From Stutzerimonas stutzeri (GTDB taxonomy: Bacteria; Pseudomonadota; Gammaproteobacteria; Pseudomonadales; Pseudomonadaceae): a DNA stretch of 64,000 bases. Positions 8,829-15,442 of the stretch are shown here, one piece after another. The DNA lies in assembly GCF_018138085.1 (NCBI RefSeq), contig NZ_CP073105.1, positions 1,922,001 through 1,986,000 of the forward strand, written 5' to 3'. Each line of letters starts with the position of its first letter. Position 1 is the stretch's first letter. Below the pieces are notes generated by a model that was not told the DNA's origin, did no database searches, and worked only from the letters and a program-made list of their open reading frames with translations. Made by a program: the position numbers and the translations under genes.

Positions 8829-10013
8829 TCAGAAGAGACGCTTGCATTCGGGGGCGGACAAGCCGAAGCGGTGTTCCATCAGCCCGATCGTGTTGGCCTG
8901 CGGCCAGAAGCGCTCCACCTGTGGCGGGGTGCGTCGGGTCGCTTCGTCCAGCAGGGTCTGGATCACGGTGTTCTGGATCGCTCGAGGCAGGCCCGGATAG
9001 ATCGGCAGGCACAGCACCCGGCGGCTCAACGAACGTGACTGGATCTGCGGCGGTTGGGGTTGCAGGTAGCCGAGCGTATCCAGCGAGGGGTAGAAGTAGC
9101 GCCTGGGGTTGATGCCTTTGCCGTTCAGCGCGGTGCGGCAGCGCAGGAGCTGGTCCTCGTTGGCCAGGCCGATCGGAAAGTAGCTGTGGTTGCGTTGGGA
9201 ATGCGGTTGCTGTTGCTGCAGGTCGAAGTGGTCGCCGAGCTGTTGCTCGTAGCGACTGGCGATTTCTTGCCGTTCTTCCAGAATCAGCGCCATGTCGTCG
9301 AGAATGCACAACCCCATCGCGGCAGCGAATTCGTTCAGCTTCGCGTTGATGCCGATGCCATCGATGATGTCGGTATCGACGATGCCGAAGTTGCACAGCA
9401 GGCGAATCCTGGCGGCCAGCGCATCGTCGTTGGTGACGATGGCGCCTCCTTCGATGGTATGGAACAGTTTGGTCGCGTGAAAACTGAGGGTGCTGATGTC
9501 CCCCCAGCTGAACACCGATCGCTCCTTGTAACGCACGCTGAAGGCGTGCGCGCCGTCATAGATCACCTTCAGGCGATGGCGCTCGGCTACGCGCGCAATG
9601 CCTTCCACGTCACACGCGTTGCCGAAGACGTGGGTGGCGACGATGGCGCGCGTGTCGCTGTCGATGCGCGCTTCGATCGCCTGCGGGTCCAGATTCCAGC
9701 TGGCCTTGTCGATGTCGGCGAAAATCGGACGGATACCTTCCCACTGCAGCGAGCTGGTGGTGGCCACGAAGCTGAACGGGGTCGTAATGGCGCTGCCCGA
9801 CAGACCCAGCGCACGATAGGCGATCTGCAGCGCCAGGGTGCCGTTGTTAGTGAGGATGATGTTGCGAACACCCAGGTATTCACGCAGGCGTTCCTCCAGC
9901 TCGGTAACCAGCGGGCCGTGATTGGTCAGCCAACCGGACGCATAGATGCTGTCGACATAGCTGAGAAACTTGGCTTTGTTGCCCAGGTACGATTGGGTGA
10001 CATTGATCATCAT
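8829..10013 (-). CDS. DegT/DnrJ/EryC1/StrS family sugar aminotransferase
   Basis: A 394-residue fold-type I PLP enzyme. The cofactor-binding pieces are visible: GTLALQIAYRALG (phosphate-binding region), VIYDGAHAF (aspartate and histidine over the ring) and LSFHATKLFHTIEGGA, where the lysine forms the Schiff base. These enzymes aminate keto-sugar nucleotides, often giving 4-amino-4,6-dideoxy sugars. ATG 10013 is preceded by AAGGA; an upstream ATG at 10034 has no such site. In this operon it probably makes an amino sugar for the exported polymer, possibly a substrate for the WbqC-like protein. The exact sugar cannot be deduced. Confidence 0.88.
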   Translation of the reverse strand: MMINVTQSYLGNKAKFLSYVDSIYASGWLTNHGPLVTELEERLREYLGVRNIILTNNGTLALQIAYRALGLSGSAITTPFSFVATTSSLQWEGIRPIFADIDKASWNLDPQAIEARIDSDTRAIVATHVFGNACDVEGIARVAERHRLKVIYDGAHAFSVRYKERSVFSWGDISTLSFHATKLFHTIEGGAIVTNDDALAARIRLLCNFGIVDTDIIDGIGINAKLNEFAAAMGLCILDDMALILEERQEIASRYEQQLGDHFDLQQQQPHSQRNHSYFPIGLANEDQLLRCRTALNGKGINPRRYFYPSLDTLGYLQPQPPQIQSRSLSRRVLCLPIYPGLPRAIQNTVIQTLLDEATRRTPPQVERFWPQANTIGLMEHRFGLSAPECKRLF

Positions 10014-10069
10014 GGATGTCCTTATCGTCGTCACATCGAGATCGGCAGGCGTTGTTCAGGTCTGTTCGG

Positions 10070-10840
10070 TCATACGGCCCGCTGAGTACCGAGGACGGTC
10101 GCGCGGCGGGCACGGCGCTGGTTCAGCTTGAGAATCAGGCGTGTCGCAAGGCTGCCGGCGTGCGGGTCGCCGAAGTGAAAGATGGCGGTTGCGCGGCGGC
10201 TGGCGGGATCGCAGGGCTCGTTTGCATGCAACGTGCGGTAGCCCCAGAACAGATACAGATTGCCCGGAACCAACTGGAGTTTTTTGGGCTTCAACAGGCG
10301 TCGACGAATGGCTGCAGTTATCAACTTACGGCTCAGCGCGTTCTGCAGCAGTGCCTTTTCCAATACGTTGAACAGTACGTTCGAGCGTACCGGGCGCAGA
10401 TTAGGGAACATGATCAGATCGCCCCGATCGGTTCCGTTCTGGGGTATCTCGATCGGTAACAAAACGGTCACAAGACTGGCGTCGTAATGAAAGCAGTTGG
10501 ATTCACGGCGGCCTGAATTCCCTTGCACGCAGCGCAACACCTTCAGAACTTCGTCGTTGAAGGCGGATTTTCCGGCTCCTGCTTGATAGAGACTCGCTAG
10601 CAGCTGCCGAAACTCCGGCGCAGCGCCTAGGACGCCCAATAGAGAACTTTCGATCTCGCTGCCGCCATGGTGAGCGAAATACTGGCCGTTATGTTTTGCG
10701 GCGTCGGTCCGGACCTGTTCCTTTAATTCGGACAGTTGCTGAGGGGTAAGGAAGTTGGCAACGCAGCAACTGCCCTTGGTTGTCATTTCATTTGAGATCA
10801 AGGTATGTGAATTGATATCGATGCGAAATGAAGTATTCAC
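10070..10840 (-). CDS. Putative 2-oxoglutarate/Fe(II) oxygenase-like protein, first gene of the polysaccharide operon
   Basis: A 256-residue protein with no strong family match by eye. It carries an HxD pair (CFHYDASLVTVLLPI) and, about 90 residues later, a second histidine and an arginine (YRTLHANEP...RRATAIFHFGDPH). That order and spacing fit the HxD...H...R facial triad of 2-oxoglutarate/Fe(II) oxygenases, related to the phytanoyl-CoA dioxygenase group. A GTG start at 10840 with GGAG six bases upstream is used. It is the first gene after the long leader, 56 bp before the aminotransferase. A sugar or repeat-unit modification role is inference. Confidence 0.5.
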   Translation of the reverse strand: MNTSFRIDINSHTLISNEMTTKGSCCVANFLTPQQLSELKEQVRTDAAKHNGQYFAHHGGSEIESSLLGVLGAAPEFRQLLASLYQAGAGKSAFNDEVLKVLRCVQGNSGRRESNCFHYDASLVTVLLPIEIPQNGTDRGDLIMFPNLRPVRSNVLFNVLEKALLQNALSRKLITAAIRRRLLKPKKLQLVPGNLYLFWGYRTLHANEPCDPASRRATAIFHFGDPHAGSLATRLILKLNQRRARRATVLGTQRAV

Positions 10841-11015
10841 GAGGAGCTCCGGAATATTGTTTTCGGATAAACAGCGCAGCGAGCTAATAAAACATGATGC
10901 AACGAAATATATCGCGCGCTTTTTAAAATGCTCAACTAATGGCGGCTGATGAAAGGGCGTTTTTTAAAAGCGTTAGCTGAGGCTGTTCTATGTGCGCACA
11001 ACTTTCCATTGTGCA

Positions 11016-11026
11016 AAGCTACCGCC
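11016..11026 (-). promoter_or_regulatory. Candidate ops element for RfaH recruitment
   Basis: The minus strand reads GGCGGTAGCTT, which fits the GGCGGTAGnnT ops consensus as I recall it, including the central GCGGTAGC that forms the small hairpin in the displaced strand. It lies in the leader about 176 bp before the first gene of the operon that encodes RfaH, in the sense orientation. Most of it overlaps a perfect 7-base inverted repeat (11021-11027 with 11029-11035). Another GGCGGTAG octamer occurs at 6794-6801 on the other strand inside a gene, so the word alone is not diagnostic; position and context carry the call. Confidence 0.6.
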
Positions 11027-11099
11027 AATGGCGGTTGTGGCCGCTCGTTTTTTTGTTGCTCCGAGAGATGTAGTGCCCTGCGAATGCCAGCGTTGGCAA

Positions 11100-11125
11100 G
11101 GCTTTAAGCCATGGCTACCGCACTC
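11100..11125 (-). promoter_or_regulatory. JUMPstart-like segment upstream of the ops site
   Basis: On the minus strand this stretch contains AGTGC, GGTAGC and TTAAAGCC in that order. These words resemble, from memory, the 5' half of the enterobacterial JUMPstart element that normally precedes ops. Here about 75 bp separate it from the ops match, whereas the two are contiguous in enterobacteria. It also includes GCGGTAGC (11114-11121), a partial second ops. This is a weak resemblance. Confidence 0.3.
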
Positions 11126-11276
11126 GGCTAAATCTCGAGAGGAGCAAAAAAGTAAAGTTCTAGTGCAGTACAGCGCTGAGCTGTAAGGGGGAAGCCATCC
11201 CTGTGCACTGACGGCTGCAATAACGGGTAAACCAGCTTGCGGCTCGGGAAACATCCTGTCTCATGGTTGTGACGTA

Positions 11277-11305
11277 GTTATCATTCAGAACCCGTTTTCA
11301 GTCAA
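11277..11305 (-). promoter_or_regulatory. Candidate sigma-70 promoter of the polysaccharide operon
   Basis: On the minus strand, TTGACT (11300-11305) and GATAAC (11277-11282) are separated by 17 bases, matching five and four positions of the -35 and -10 consensus. Transcription would start near 11270, giving a leader of about 430 nt before the GTG at 10840, with the ops match about 245 nt downstream. Confidence 0.45.
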
Positions 11306-11576
11306 GACGAGTCGAGAAATTTTTATATAGGCGGCGGGCTTTTTTTTGTAATCCCTTGATGGGCAAGGAATAAAAAAATCGTTCTGTTTTCAGACTTTTA
11401 AAGCGCGTTCTGGACTATCCATCCTTGGGATTAAACCGATCGGTTGAGTGGGGCGCGTTAGCTGATTACTAAACTAGCCTGTTATGGGCACAAAAAAGGC
11501 GAACAAAGCTGAGGAGGGCGCAAGCGAAAGCAGCTGCGTGGGCGAGTAAGGAAGGGGCTACGCAAATGGCACAACG

Positions 11577-11608
11577 AAAAAAGGCCACTCGAGAGAGTGG
11601 CCTTTTTT
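11577..11608 (-). terminator. Rho-independent terminator of the distal tRNA-fMet unit
   Basis: An 8-bp perfect stem (GGCCACTC with GAGTGGCC, loop of four) is flanked by six A and six T. It lies seven bases beyond the tRNA 3' end on the minus strand and could work in both directions. Confidence 0.85.
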
Positions 11609-11614
11609 CGTATT

Positions 11615-11691
<77 letters not shown>

Positions 11692-11704
11692 TCTGTGGGG
11701 CGGC

Positions 11705-11732
11705 ATTCTACAGGCTGGAGGTGTGATGTCAA
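11705..11732 (-). promoter_or_regulatory. Promoter of the distal tRNA-fMet
   Basis: The minus strand has a consensus -35 TTGACA (11727-11732), a 16-base spacer and -10 TAGAAT (11705-11710), seven bases plus upstream of a short GC-rich discriminator and the tRNA 5' end. Confidence 0.8.
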
Positions 11733-11830
11733 CCGTAGGCTGAAAAGAAAGCTTTTTTATTCAAGCGGTTAGCCGTTTCGCTCAAGCGTCCGCGCTAATC
11801 GGGCACCGGCCAGTGGCTGCGCCTGAACGA

Positions 11831-11860
11831 AAAAAGGCCACTTAAGAGAGTGACCTTTTT
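11831..11860 (-). terminator. Terminator of the proximal tRNA-fMet unit
   Basis: A hairpin similar to that at 11577-11608 but degenerated: GGTCACT pairs with AGTGGCC through one G-U pair. It is flanked by A and T runs and lies just beyond the tRNA 3' end on the minus strand. Confidence 0.7.
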
Positions 11861-11866
11861 CGTATT

Positions 11867-11943
<77 letters not shown>

Positions 11944-11956
11944 TCTGTGGGGCGGC

Positions 11957-11984
11957 ATTCTACAGCTTTCGGTGGCGCTGTCAC
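11957..11984 (-). promoter_or_regulatory. Promoter of the proximal tRNA-fMet
   Basis: The minus strand has GTGACA (11979-11984), a 16-base spacer and TAGAAT (11957-11962). The -10 lies in the duplicated unit; the -35 is one base weaker than in the distal copy. Confidence 0.65.
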
Positions 11985-11988
11985 GGCT

Positions 11989-12198
11989 TTATTGGGTGAC
12001 GGCGCGATTTATTCCGTTGCGCAACGAAACCTTGGCGCCGGTTTGCTCTGCCACGTTGCCGATACGCTGGCTCCGCGGCGCTTCCGTTCCGGCTTTGTGG
12101 TGATAGCGAGTGACTCGTAGCATTCCCCAGAGCATGGCCAACGCGGCAGCGCTCCAGCCCACGATCATCAAGAGGATTACCACAGCGGGTGCAATCAT
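11989..12198 (-). CDS. Small single-pass membrane protein
   Basis: A 69-residue protein with one N-terminal hydrophobic segment (IAPAVVILLMIVGWSAAALA, residues 2-21, extending to about 27). A basic, polar tail of about 40 residues follows, so an N-out/C-in bitopic inner-membrane topology is likely. AAGGA stands nine bases before the ATG, which supports translation. The coding strand opposes the exported protein gene at 12359, so 12199-12358 is a divergent promoter region. I do not recognise a family. Confidence 0.65.
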   Translation of the reverse strand: MIAPAVVILLMIVGWSAAALAMLWGMLRVTRYHHKAGTEAPRSQRIGNVAEQTGAKVSLRNGINRAVTQ

Positions 12199-12358
12199 TG
12201 TTGGATTCCTTTCTAACCTGACAACTGCTCTCTGATGAATCGGACCCGGGTTCGGAACGACGGTTCCGCTCGCCGTTGGTCGGTCGTGCTGTACGGCAGC
12301 GCACGGTGCCCCCGTCCAATTGCCTAAAGAGTGACCGCAATGCCGAAAGGAGGCCCTT

Positions 12359-12679
12359 ATGCGTAAATCTCTGCTGATAGTGCTTGGCTCGCTGGCCGGG
12401 TTCGTCGCGACGATCGACGCCGCCGGCGCATCGCCTGGCGTGGCGCCTGATCCTCAACGGTTGGCGCAGAACACCGGTGCGGCTGATCGCTCGCTGGGCA
12501 ATGGCTCCATGGGCCTTGGTGAAGGAATCGAGCGGTTACCCGAGCGTCGTGAAGTGGAGCGCGAGAGCCATGACGATCCACATGCGCCCAACGCCTATGA
12601 CGAAGCGGACCACGGCGACACCCACCCTGACATGGAGCACCGCCCCCGCCGAACGCTGGGGGAGCGGGGCGACGACTGA
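12359..12679 (+). CDS. Small exported acidic protein, unknown function
   Basis: A 106-residue protein with a strong ribosome binding site (AAAGGAGG) and a signal peptide (MRKSLLIVLGSLAGFVATIDAA, cleavage likely after AAGA near 24). The mature part is polar and rich in D, E, H, R and G, without cysteine and apparently disordered. It ends 23 bp before the next, similarly built exported protein, so the two are probably co-transcribed. No family is recognised. Confidence 0.65.
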   Translation: MRKSLLIVLGSLAGFVATIDAAGASPGVAPDPQRLAQNTGAADRSLGNGSMGLGEGIERLPERREVERESHDDPHAPNAYDEADHGDTHPDMEHRPRRTLGERGDD

Positions 12680-12702
12680 CCCATCACCAGAGGATCCACG
12701 AC

Positions 12703-13002
12703 ATGATGAGCAAGATACTGCTGATGAGCGCCGGCCTGATGTGCATATCCGGCCTCGCATTAGCTGATACCGACCACGACCTGTCCGCTCCATCGACCAC
12801 CGGTACCGAAGCCATGGAGCAGCCTTCATCGCAGATCGATGATGCAGGCCCGGACTGGCGGGACGGCGACGAGGCTGTAGATGACGACGACTCGGCCGGG
12901 CTAGGGACCATGGGCGCTGGGGTGAGGGGAACCACGGGCGGAATGGGCGCGACCACCGGCACCGACACGCTCGAAGATCGCGACGCCGAAACGGAGCAGT
13001 AG
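12703..13002 (+). CDS. Small exported Asp/Gly-rich protein, unknown function
   Basis: A 99-residue protein with AGAGGA upstream and a signal peptide ([21 protein letters not shown], cut before DTDHD). The mature chain is strongly acidic in its middle ([12 protein letters not shown]) and ends in a Gly/Thr-rich run with [11 protein letters not shown]. It has the same architecture as the preceding protein, suggesting a paired function or ancient duplication. ATG 12703 and 12706 are both possible starts. No family is recognised. Confidence 0.62.
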   Translation: MMSKILLMSAGLMCISGLALADTDHDLSAPSTTGTEAMEQPSSQIDDAGPDWRDGDEAVDDDDSAGLGTMGAGVRGTTGGMGATTGTDTLEDRDAETEQ

Positions 13003-13084
13003 CCGCCGAGTGACGCGACGGGGCCGTTCCTTCGGCTCATCCAGCTCCGTACAATGCGCTCCTTTTGCGAGTGGGCCGTTTTCG

Positions 13085-14059
13085 ATGCAGATTGCCTTGG
13101 CGCCGATGGAAGGGCTGGTCGATGAGATTCTTCGTGATGTGCTGACCGGCGTAGGCGGCATCGACTGGTGCGTGACCGAATTCATTCGCGTGTCGGATCG
13201 TCTGCTGCCGCCGTCCAGCTTCCGCAAGCTGGCGCCCGAGCTCGACAGCGCCGCCAGGACCCGGGCCGGCACGCCGTTGCGCGTGCAGCTGTTGGGCTCC
13301 GATCCGCTTTGCCTGGCCGATAACGCCGCCTTTTCCTGTACCCTCGGGGCGCCTGCCATCGACCTCAACTTCGGCTGTCCAGCCAAGACTGTGAGCAAGT
13401 CTCGAGGCGGTGCGGTGCTGCTCAAGGAGCCCGAGCTGCTGCACAGCATCCTGCGCGAAGTGCGCAAGGCCGTGCCCGCGCATATCCCGGTCACCGCCAA
13501 GATGCGACTGGGTTTCGATAGCCCCGATGGCGCACTGGACTGCGCGCGGGCACTGGTCGAGGGTGGCGCCGAGCAATTGGTGGTGCATGCCCGGACCAAG
13601 GTGGATGGTTACAAGCCGCCAGCGCACTGGGAATGGGTCGCCAAGGTTCAGGACGTGGTTGCCGTACCGGTGTTCGCGAACGGCGATATCTGGTCGCTCG
13701 ACGATTGGCGCCGTTGCCGCGAAGTCAGCGGGGTCGAGGACATCATGCTGGGCCGTGGCCTGGTGTGTCGGCCTGATCTGGCACGTCAGATTTGTGCGGC
13801 GAAGCAAGGCGTGACAATCGAGCCGATGTCCTGGGAAGACCTGCAACCGCTGCTGGCGGACTTCTGGATACAGGCACGTCGCAAGATCTCTCCTCGATAT
13901 GCACCTGGCCGCCTCAAACAGTGGCTTTCCTTGCTCACCCGCAGCTATCCGCAAGCCGTTTCGCTGTTCGCGCAGCTGCGTCGGGAAAACGATTGCGCGC
14001 GGCTGGACGCCTTGCTGGGCGTCGACAGCGAGACGATAGCGTTCGAGGCGGCCATCTAG
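13085..14059 (+). CDS. dusC: tRNA-dihydrouridine(16) synthase DusC
   Basis: A 324-residue flavoprotein that reduces a uridine in the tRNA D-loop using FMN and NADPH. The N-terminal TIM barrel begins [18 protein letters not shown]. The catalytic cysteine lies in [17 protein letters not shown], with FMN-phosphate segments [16 protein letters not shown] and FANGDIWS, and a helical tRNA-binding tail from about residue 240. The open frame extends upstream to a GTG at 13010, but the family starts at [10 protein letters not shown], hence ATG 13085. Its stop overlaps by two bases the stop of the convergent SDR gene through a shared CTAG. DusC rather than DusA/B is judged from the NFGCPAKTV region and length. 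Confidence 0.88.
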   Translation: MQIALAPMEGLVDEILRDVLTGVGGIDWCVTEFIRVSDRLLPPSSFRKLAPELDSAARTRAGTPLRVQLLGSDPLCLADNAAFSCTLGAPAIDLNFGCPAKTVSKSRGGAVLLKEPELLHSILREVRKAVPAHIPVTAKMRLGFDSPDGALDCARALVEGGAEQLVVHARTKVDGYKPPAHWEWVAKVQDVVAVPVFANGDIWSLDDWRRCREVSGVEDIMLGRGLVCRPDLARQICAAKQGVTIEPMSWEDLQPLLADFWIQARRKISPRYAPGRLKQWLSLLTRSYPQAVSLFAQLRRENDCARLDALLGVDSETIAFEAAI

Positions 14060-14802
14060 CGGCCGCCACTCACGTCCAGCAATGCGCCACTGGTATAGCT
14101 GGCTTTGGCGCTGGCGAGCCAGAGAATGGCCTGGGCGACTTCTTCCGCTTCGCCACCGCGGCCCATGGGTACGCTGGCCTTGACGCGCTCGACGCGTCCT
14201 GGCTCGCCACCACTGGCGTGGATTTCGGTGCGAATCACGCCCGGCCGCACGGCGTTGACGCGGATACCCTCGGCTGCCACTTCCTTGGCGAGCCCCAGGG
14301 TCATGCTGTCTATGGCGCCTTTGGCCGCCGCATAGTCGATGTACTCGTTCGGCGCACCGAGTTTGGCTGCTATCGACGAGACGTTGACGATGGCGCCGCC
14401 GTTTCCACCGTGAAGGGTCGACATGCGCCTCACCGCCTCGCGGGCGCAGAGAAAGCTTCCGGTGACATTGACGGCGAACACGCGTGCCAGCCGCGCCGCG
14501 TCCATGTCTTCCAGGCGCATCTGGCGTTCCAGCATACCTGCATTGTTGACCAGCACATCGAGCCGTCCGAATTCGGCGTCGATTGCCGCGAAGAGCGCCG
14601 CAACCTGCGCTTCGTCCGCCACGTCGGCGGCGACCGCGATGGCCCGTGCTCCGCTGCGCTGAAGCTCATCGAGCAACTGCTGCGCGGCGTCCTGCCGATG
14701 ATGGTAGTTCAGGCAGAGGGCGTAGCCTTCGGCCGCCGCGAGCCTCGCAGTGGCGGCGCCGATGCCGCGACTGGCACCGGTGATCAACATAACTCTGGAC
14801 AT
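14056..14802 (-). CDS. Short-chain dehydrogenase/reductase (SDR)
   Basis: A 248-residue classical SDR. The NAD(P)-binding motif is TGASRGIG near residue 8. LVNNAGML follows mid-protein, the catalytic serine lies in [12 protein letters not shown] and the YxxxK pair in [12 protein letters not shown], with the substrate loop [11 protein letters not shown]. The basic residues early in the chain suggest NADP(H). ATG 14802 is preceded by GGAGG; the open frame runs on upstream across the Hsp20 leader and is not used. Substrate unknown; it resembles the YgfF/glucose-dehydrogenase-like Pseudomonas SDRs. Confidence 0.85.
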   Translation of the reverse strand: MSRVMLITGASRGIGAATARLAAAEGYALCLNYHHRQDAAQQLLDELQRSGARAIAVAADVADEAQVAALFAAIDAEFGRLDVLVNNAGMLERQMRLEDMDAARLARVFAVNVTGSFLCAREAVRRMSTLHGGNGGAIVNVSSIAAKLGAPNEYIDYAAAKGAIDSMTLGLAKEVAAEGIRVNAVRPGVIRTEIHASGGEPGRVERVKASVPMGRGGEAEEVAQAILWLASAKASYTSGALLDVSGGR

Positions 14803-14823
14803 GAAAAACCTCCGACGAACGGT

Positions 14824-14851
14824 CTTGAAATGGATCGGCCAATACCTATCT
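14824..14851 (+). promoter_or_regulatory. Sigma-32-type heat-shock promoter of the hsp20 gene
   Basis: CTTGAAA (14824-14830) is followed after 13 bases by ACCTATCT (14844-14851), close to the sigma-32 consensus CTTGAAA-N13-CCCCATNT. It is correctly placed about 65 bp before the hsp20 start codon. Confidence 0.7.
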
Positions 14852-14859
14852 AGGGCGAT

Positions 14860-14917
14860 ACAGGATGCCGAATTCGGGTCCTGTGTAACCACTCGCTGAA
14901 TCTCAGGAGATAGCAAA
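14860..14917 (+). promoter_or_regulatory. ROSE-like RNA thermometer in the hsp20 leader
   Basis: The short leader can fold into two hairpins. The first pairs ACAGGA (14860-14865) with TCCTGT (14879-14884) around an inner CCGA/TCGG stem. The second pairs CTC-CTG (14892-14898, with G14895 bulged) with CAGGAG (14904-14909), sequestering the whole Shine-Dalgarno sequence. TCGCT opposite AGGA with a bulged G is the hallmark of ROSE elements in hsp20 genes. Melting at heat-shock temperature would free the site. Confidence 0.7.
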
Positions 14918-15364
14918 ATGACCAGTTTTTCGATGGCTCCACTGTTTCGCCAATCCATTGGCTTCGATCGTTTCAACGATCTGTTCGAGTCGGCCTTGCG
15001 CAATGACGCGGGCAGCTCGTTTCCGCCCTACAACGTGGAAAAGCATGGCGATGATCAGTACCGCATCATCGTAGCAGCTGCCGGTTTCCAGGAGTCCGAC
15101 CTGGACCTGCAAGTCGAGCGTGGCGTGCTGACCATCAGCGGCGGCAAGCGCGAGAGCGCGGGCGATAACGTCACCTACTTGCATCAGGGTATCGCCCAGC
15201 GAGCATTCAAGCTCTCGTTCCGCCTTGCCGACCATATAGAGGTCAAAGGCGCTGCGCTCAACAACGGCCTGCTGGCGATCGAGCTCGAGCGCGTCGTGCC
15301 CGAGGAAGCCAAGCCCAAGCGCATCCCGATCAACGGCGAGCGTCTGGCGCTGGAAGAGGCCTGA
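14918..15364 (+). CDS. ibpA: Small heat-shock protein, Hsp20/IbpA type
   Basis: A 148-residue ATP-independent holdase. The N-terminal arm (residues 1-38, FRQSIGFDRFNDLFESAL) is typical of bacterial class A Hsp20s. The alpha-crystallin domain spans about 40-130 (PPYNVEKHGDDQYRIIVAAA, then LTISGGKRE and HQGIAQRAFKLSFRL) and is followed by an (I/V)xI-type tail motif (KRIPIN). It binds unfolding proteins in the cytoplasm for later DnaK/ClpB refolding. AGGAG lies nine bases upstream of the ATG. Sigma-32-like promoter and thermometer leader point to double heat control. A terminator follows at 15402. Confidence 0.95.
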   Translation: MTSFSMAPLFRQSIGFDRFNDLFESALRNDAGSSFPPYNVEKHGDDQYRIIVAAAGFQESDLDLQVERGVLTISGGKRESAGDNVTYLHQGIAQRAFKLSFRLADHIEVKGAALNNGLLAIELERVVPEEAKPKRIPINGERLALEEA

Positions 15365-15401
15365 TCCACGGGCGCCTGAGGCGCTCCGTTGACTGATGAC
15401 G

Positions 15402-15430
15402 AACCCCGCCGCCCGGCGGGGTTTCGTTTT
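15402..15430 (+). terminator. Terminator after hsp20
   Basis: A 10-bp inverted repeat (AACCCCGCCG with CGGCGGGGTT) with only two bases between the arms, so the inner pairs open, then TTTCGTTTT. It lies between the convergent hsp20 and cyclic-di-GMP genes; the T-rich tail favours the plus strand. Confidence 0.8.
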
Positions 15431-15442
15431 CTCAGATGCCGA

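Larger units (their letters stand above)
10841..11576. other. Long non-coding leader and upstream region of the polysaccharide operon
   Basis: No convincing gene lies here. Bases 10841-11270 would be the transcribed leader of the minus-strand operon if the candidate promoter at 11277-11305 is right. The part next to the first gene (10841-10940) and the stretch 11310-11400 are clearly more AT-rich than the surroundings. The minus frame 10988-11254 is compositionally unlike a protein and is rejected. The leader contains the ops match, a 15-base inverted repeat that includes most of it, and a JUMPstart-like segment upstream. I see nothing recognisable between 11306 and 11576. Confidence 0.7.

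Noticed and set aside
7285..9396. 703-residue minus frame extending the flippase upstream
   Set aside because: Residues before M198 are Arg/His-rich, lie antisense in another frame to the aminotransferase gene and have no membrane segments.
10988..11254. 88-residue minus frame in the polysaccharide leader
   Set aside because: It spans the ops site, lacks a ribosome binding site and has no coding-like composition.
11306..11460. AT-rich stretch as a possible horizontal insertion or attachment site
   Set aside because: No flanking repeats, integrase or partial tRNA copy are seen; the tRNA genes nearby are intact and duplicated, not truncated.
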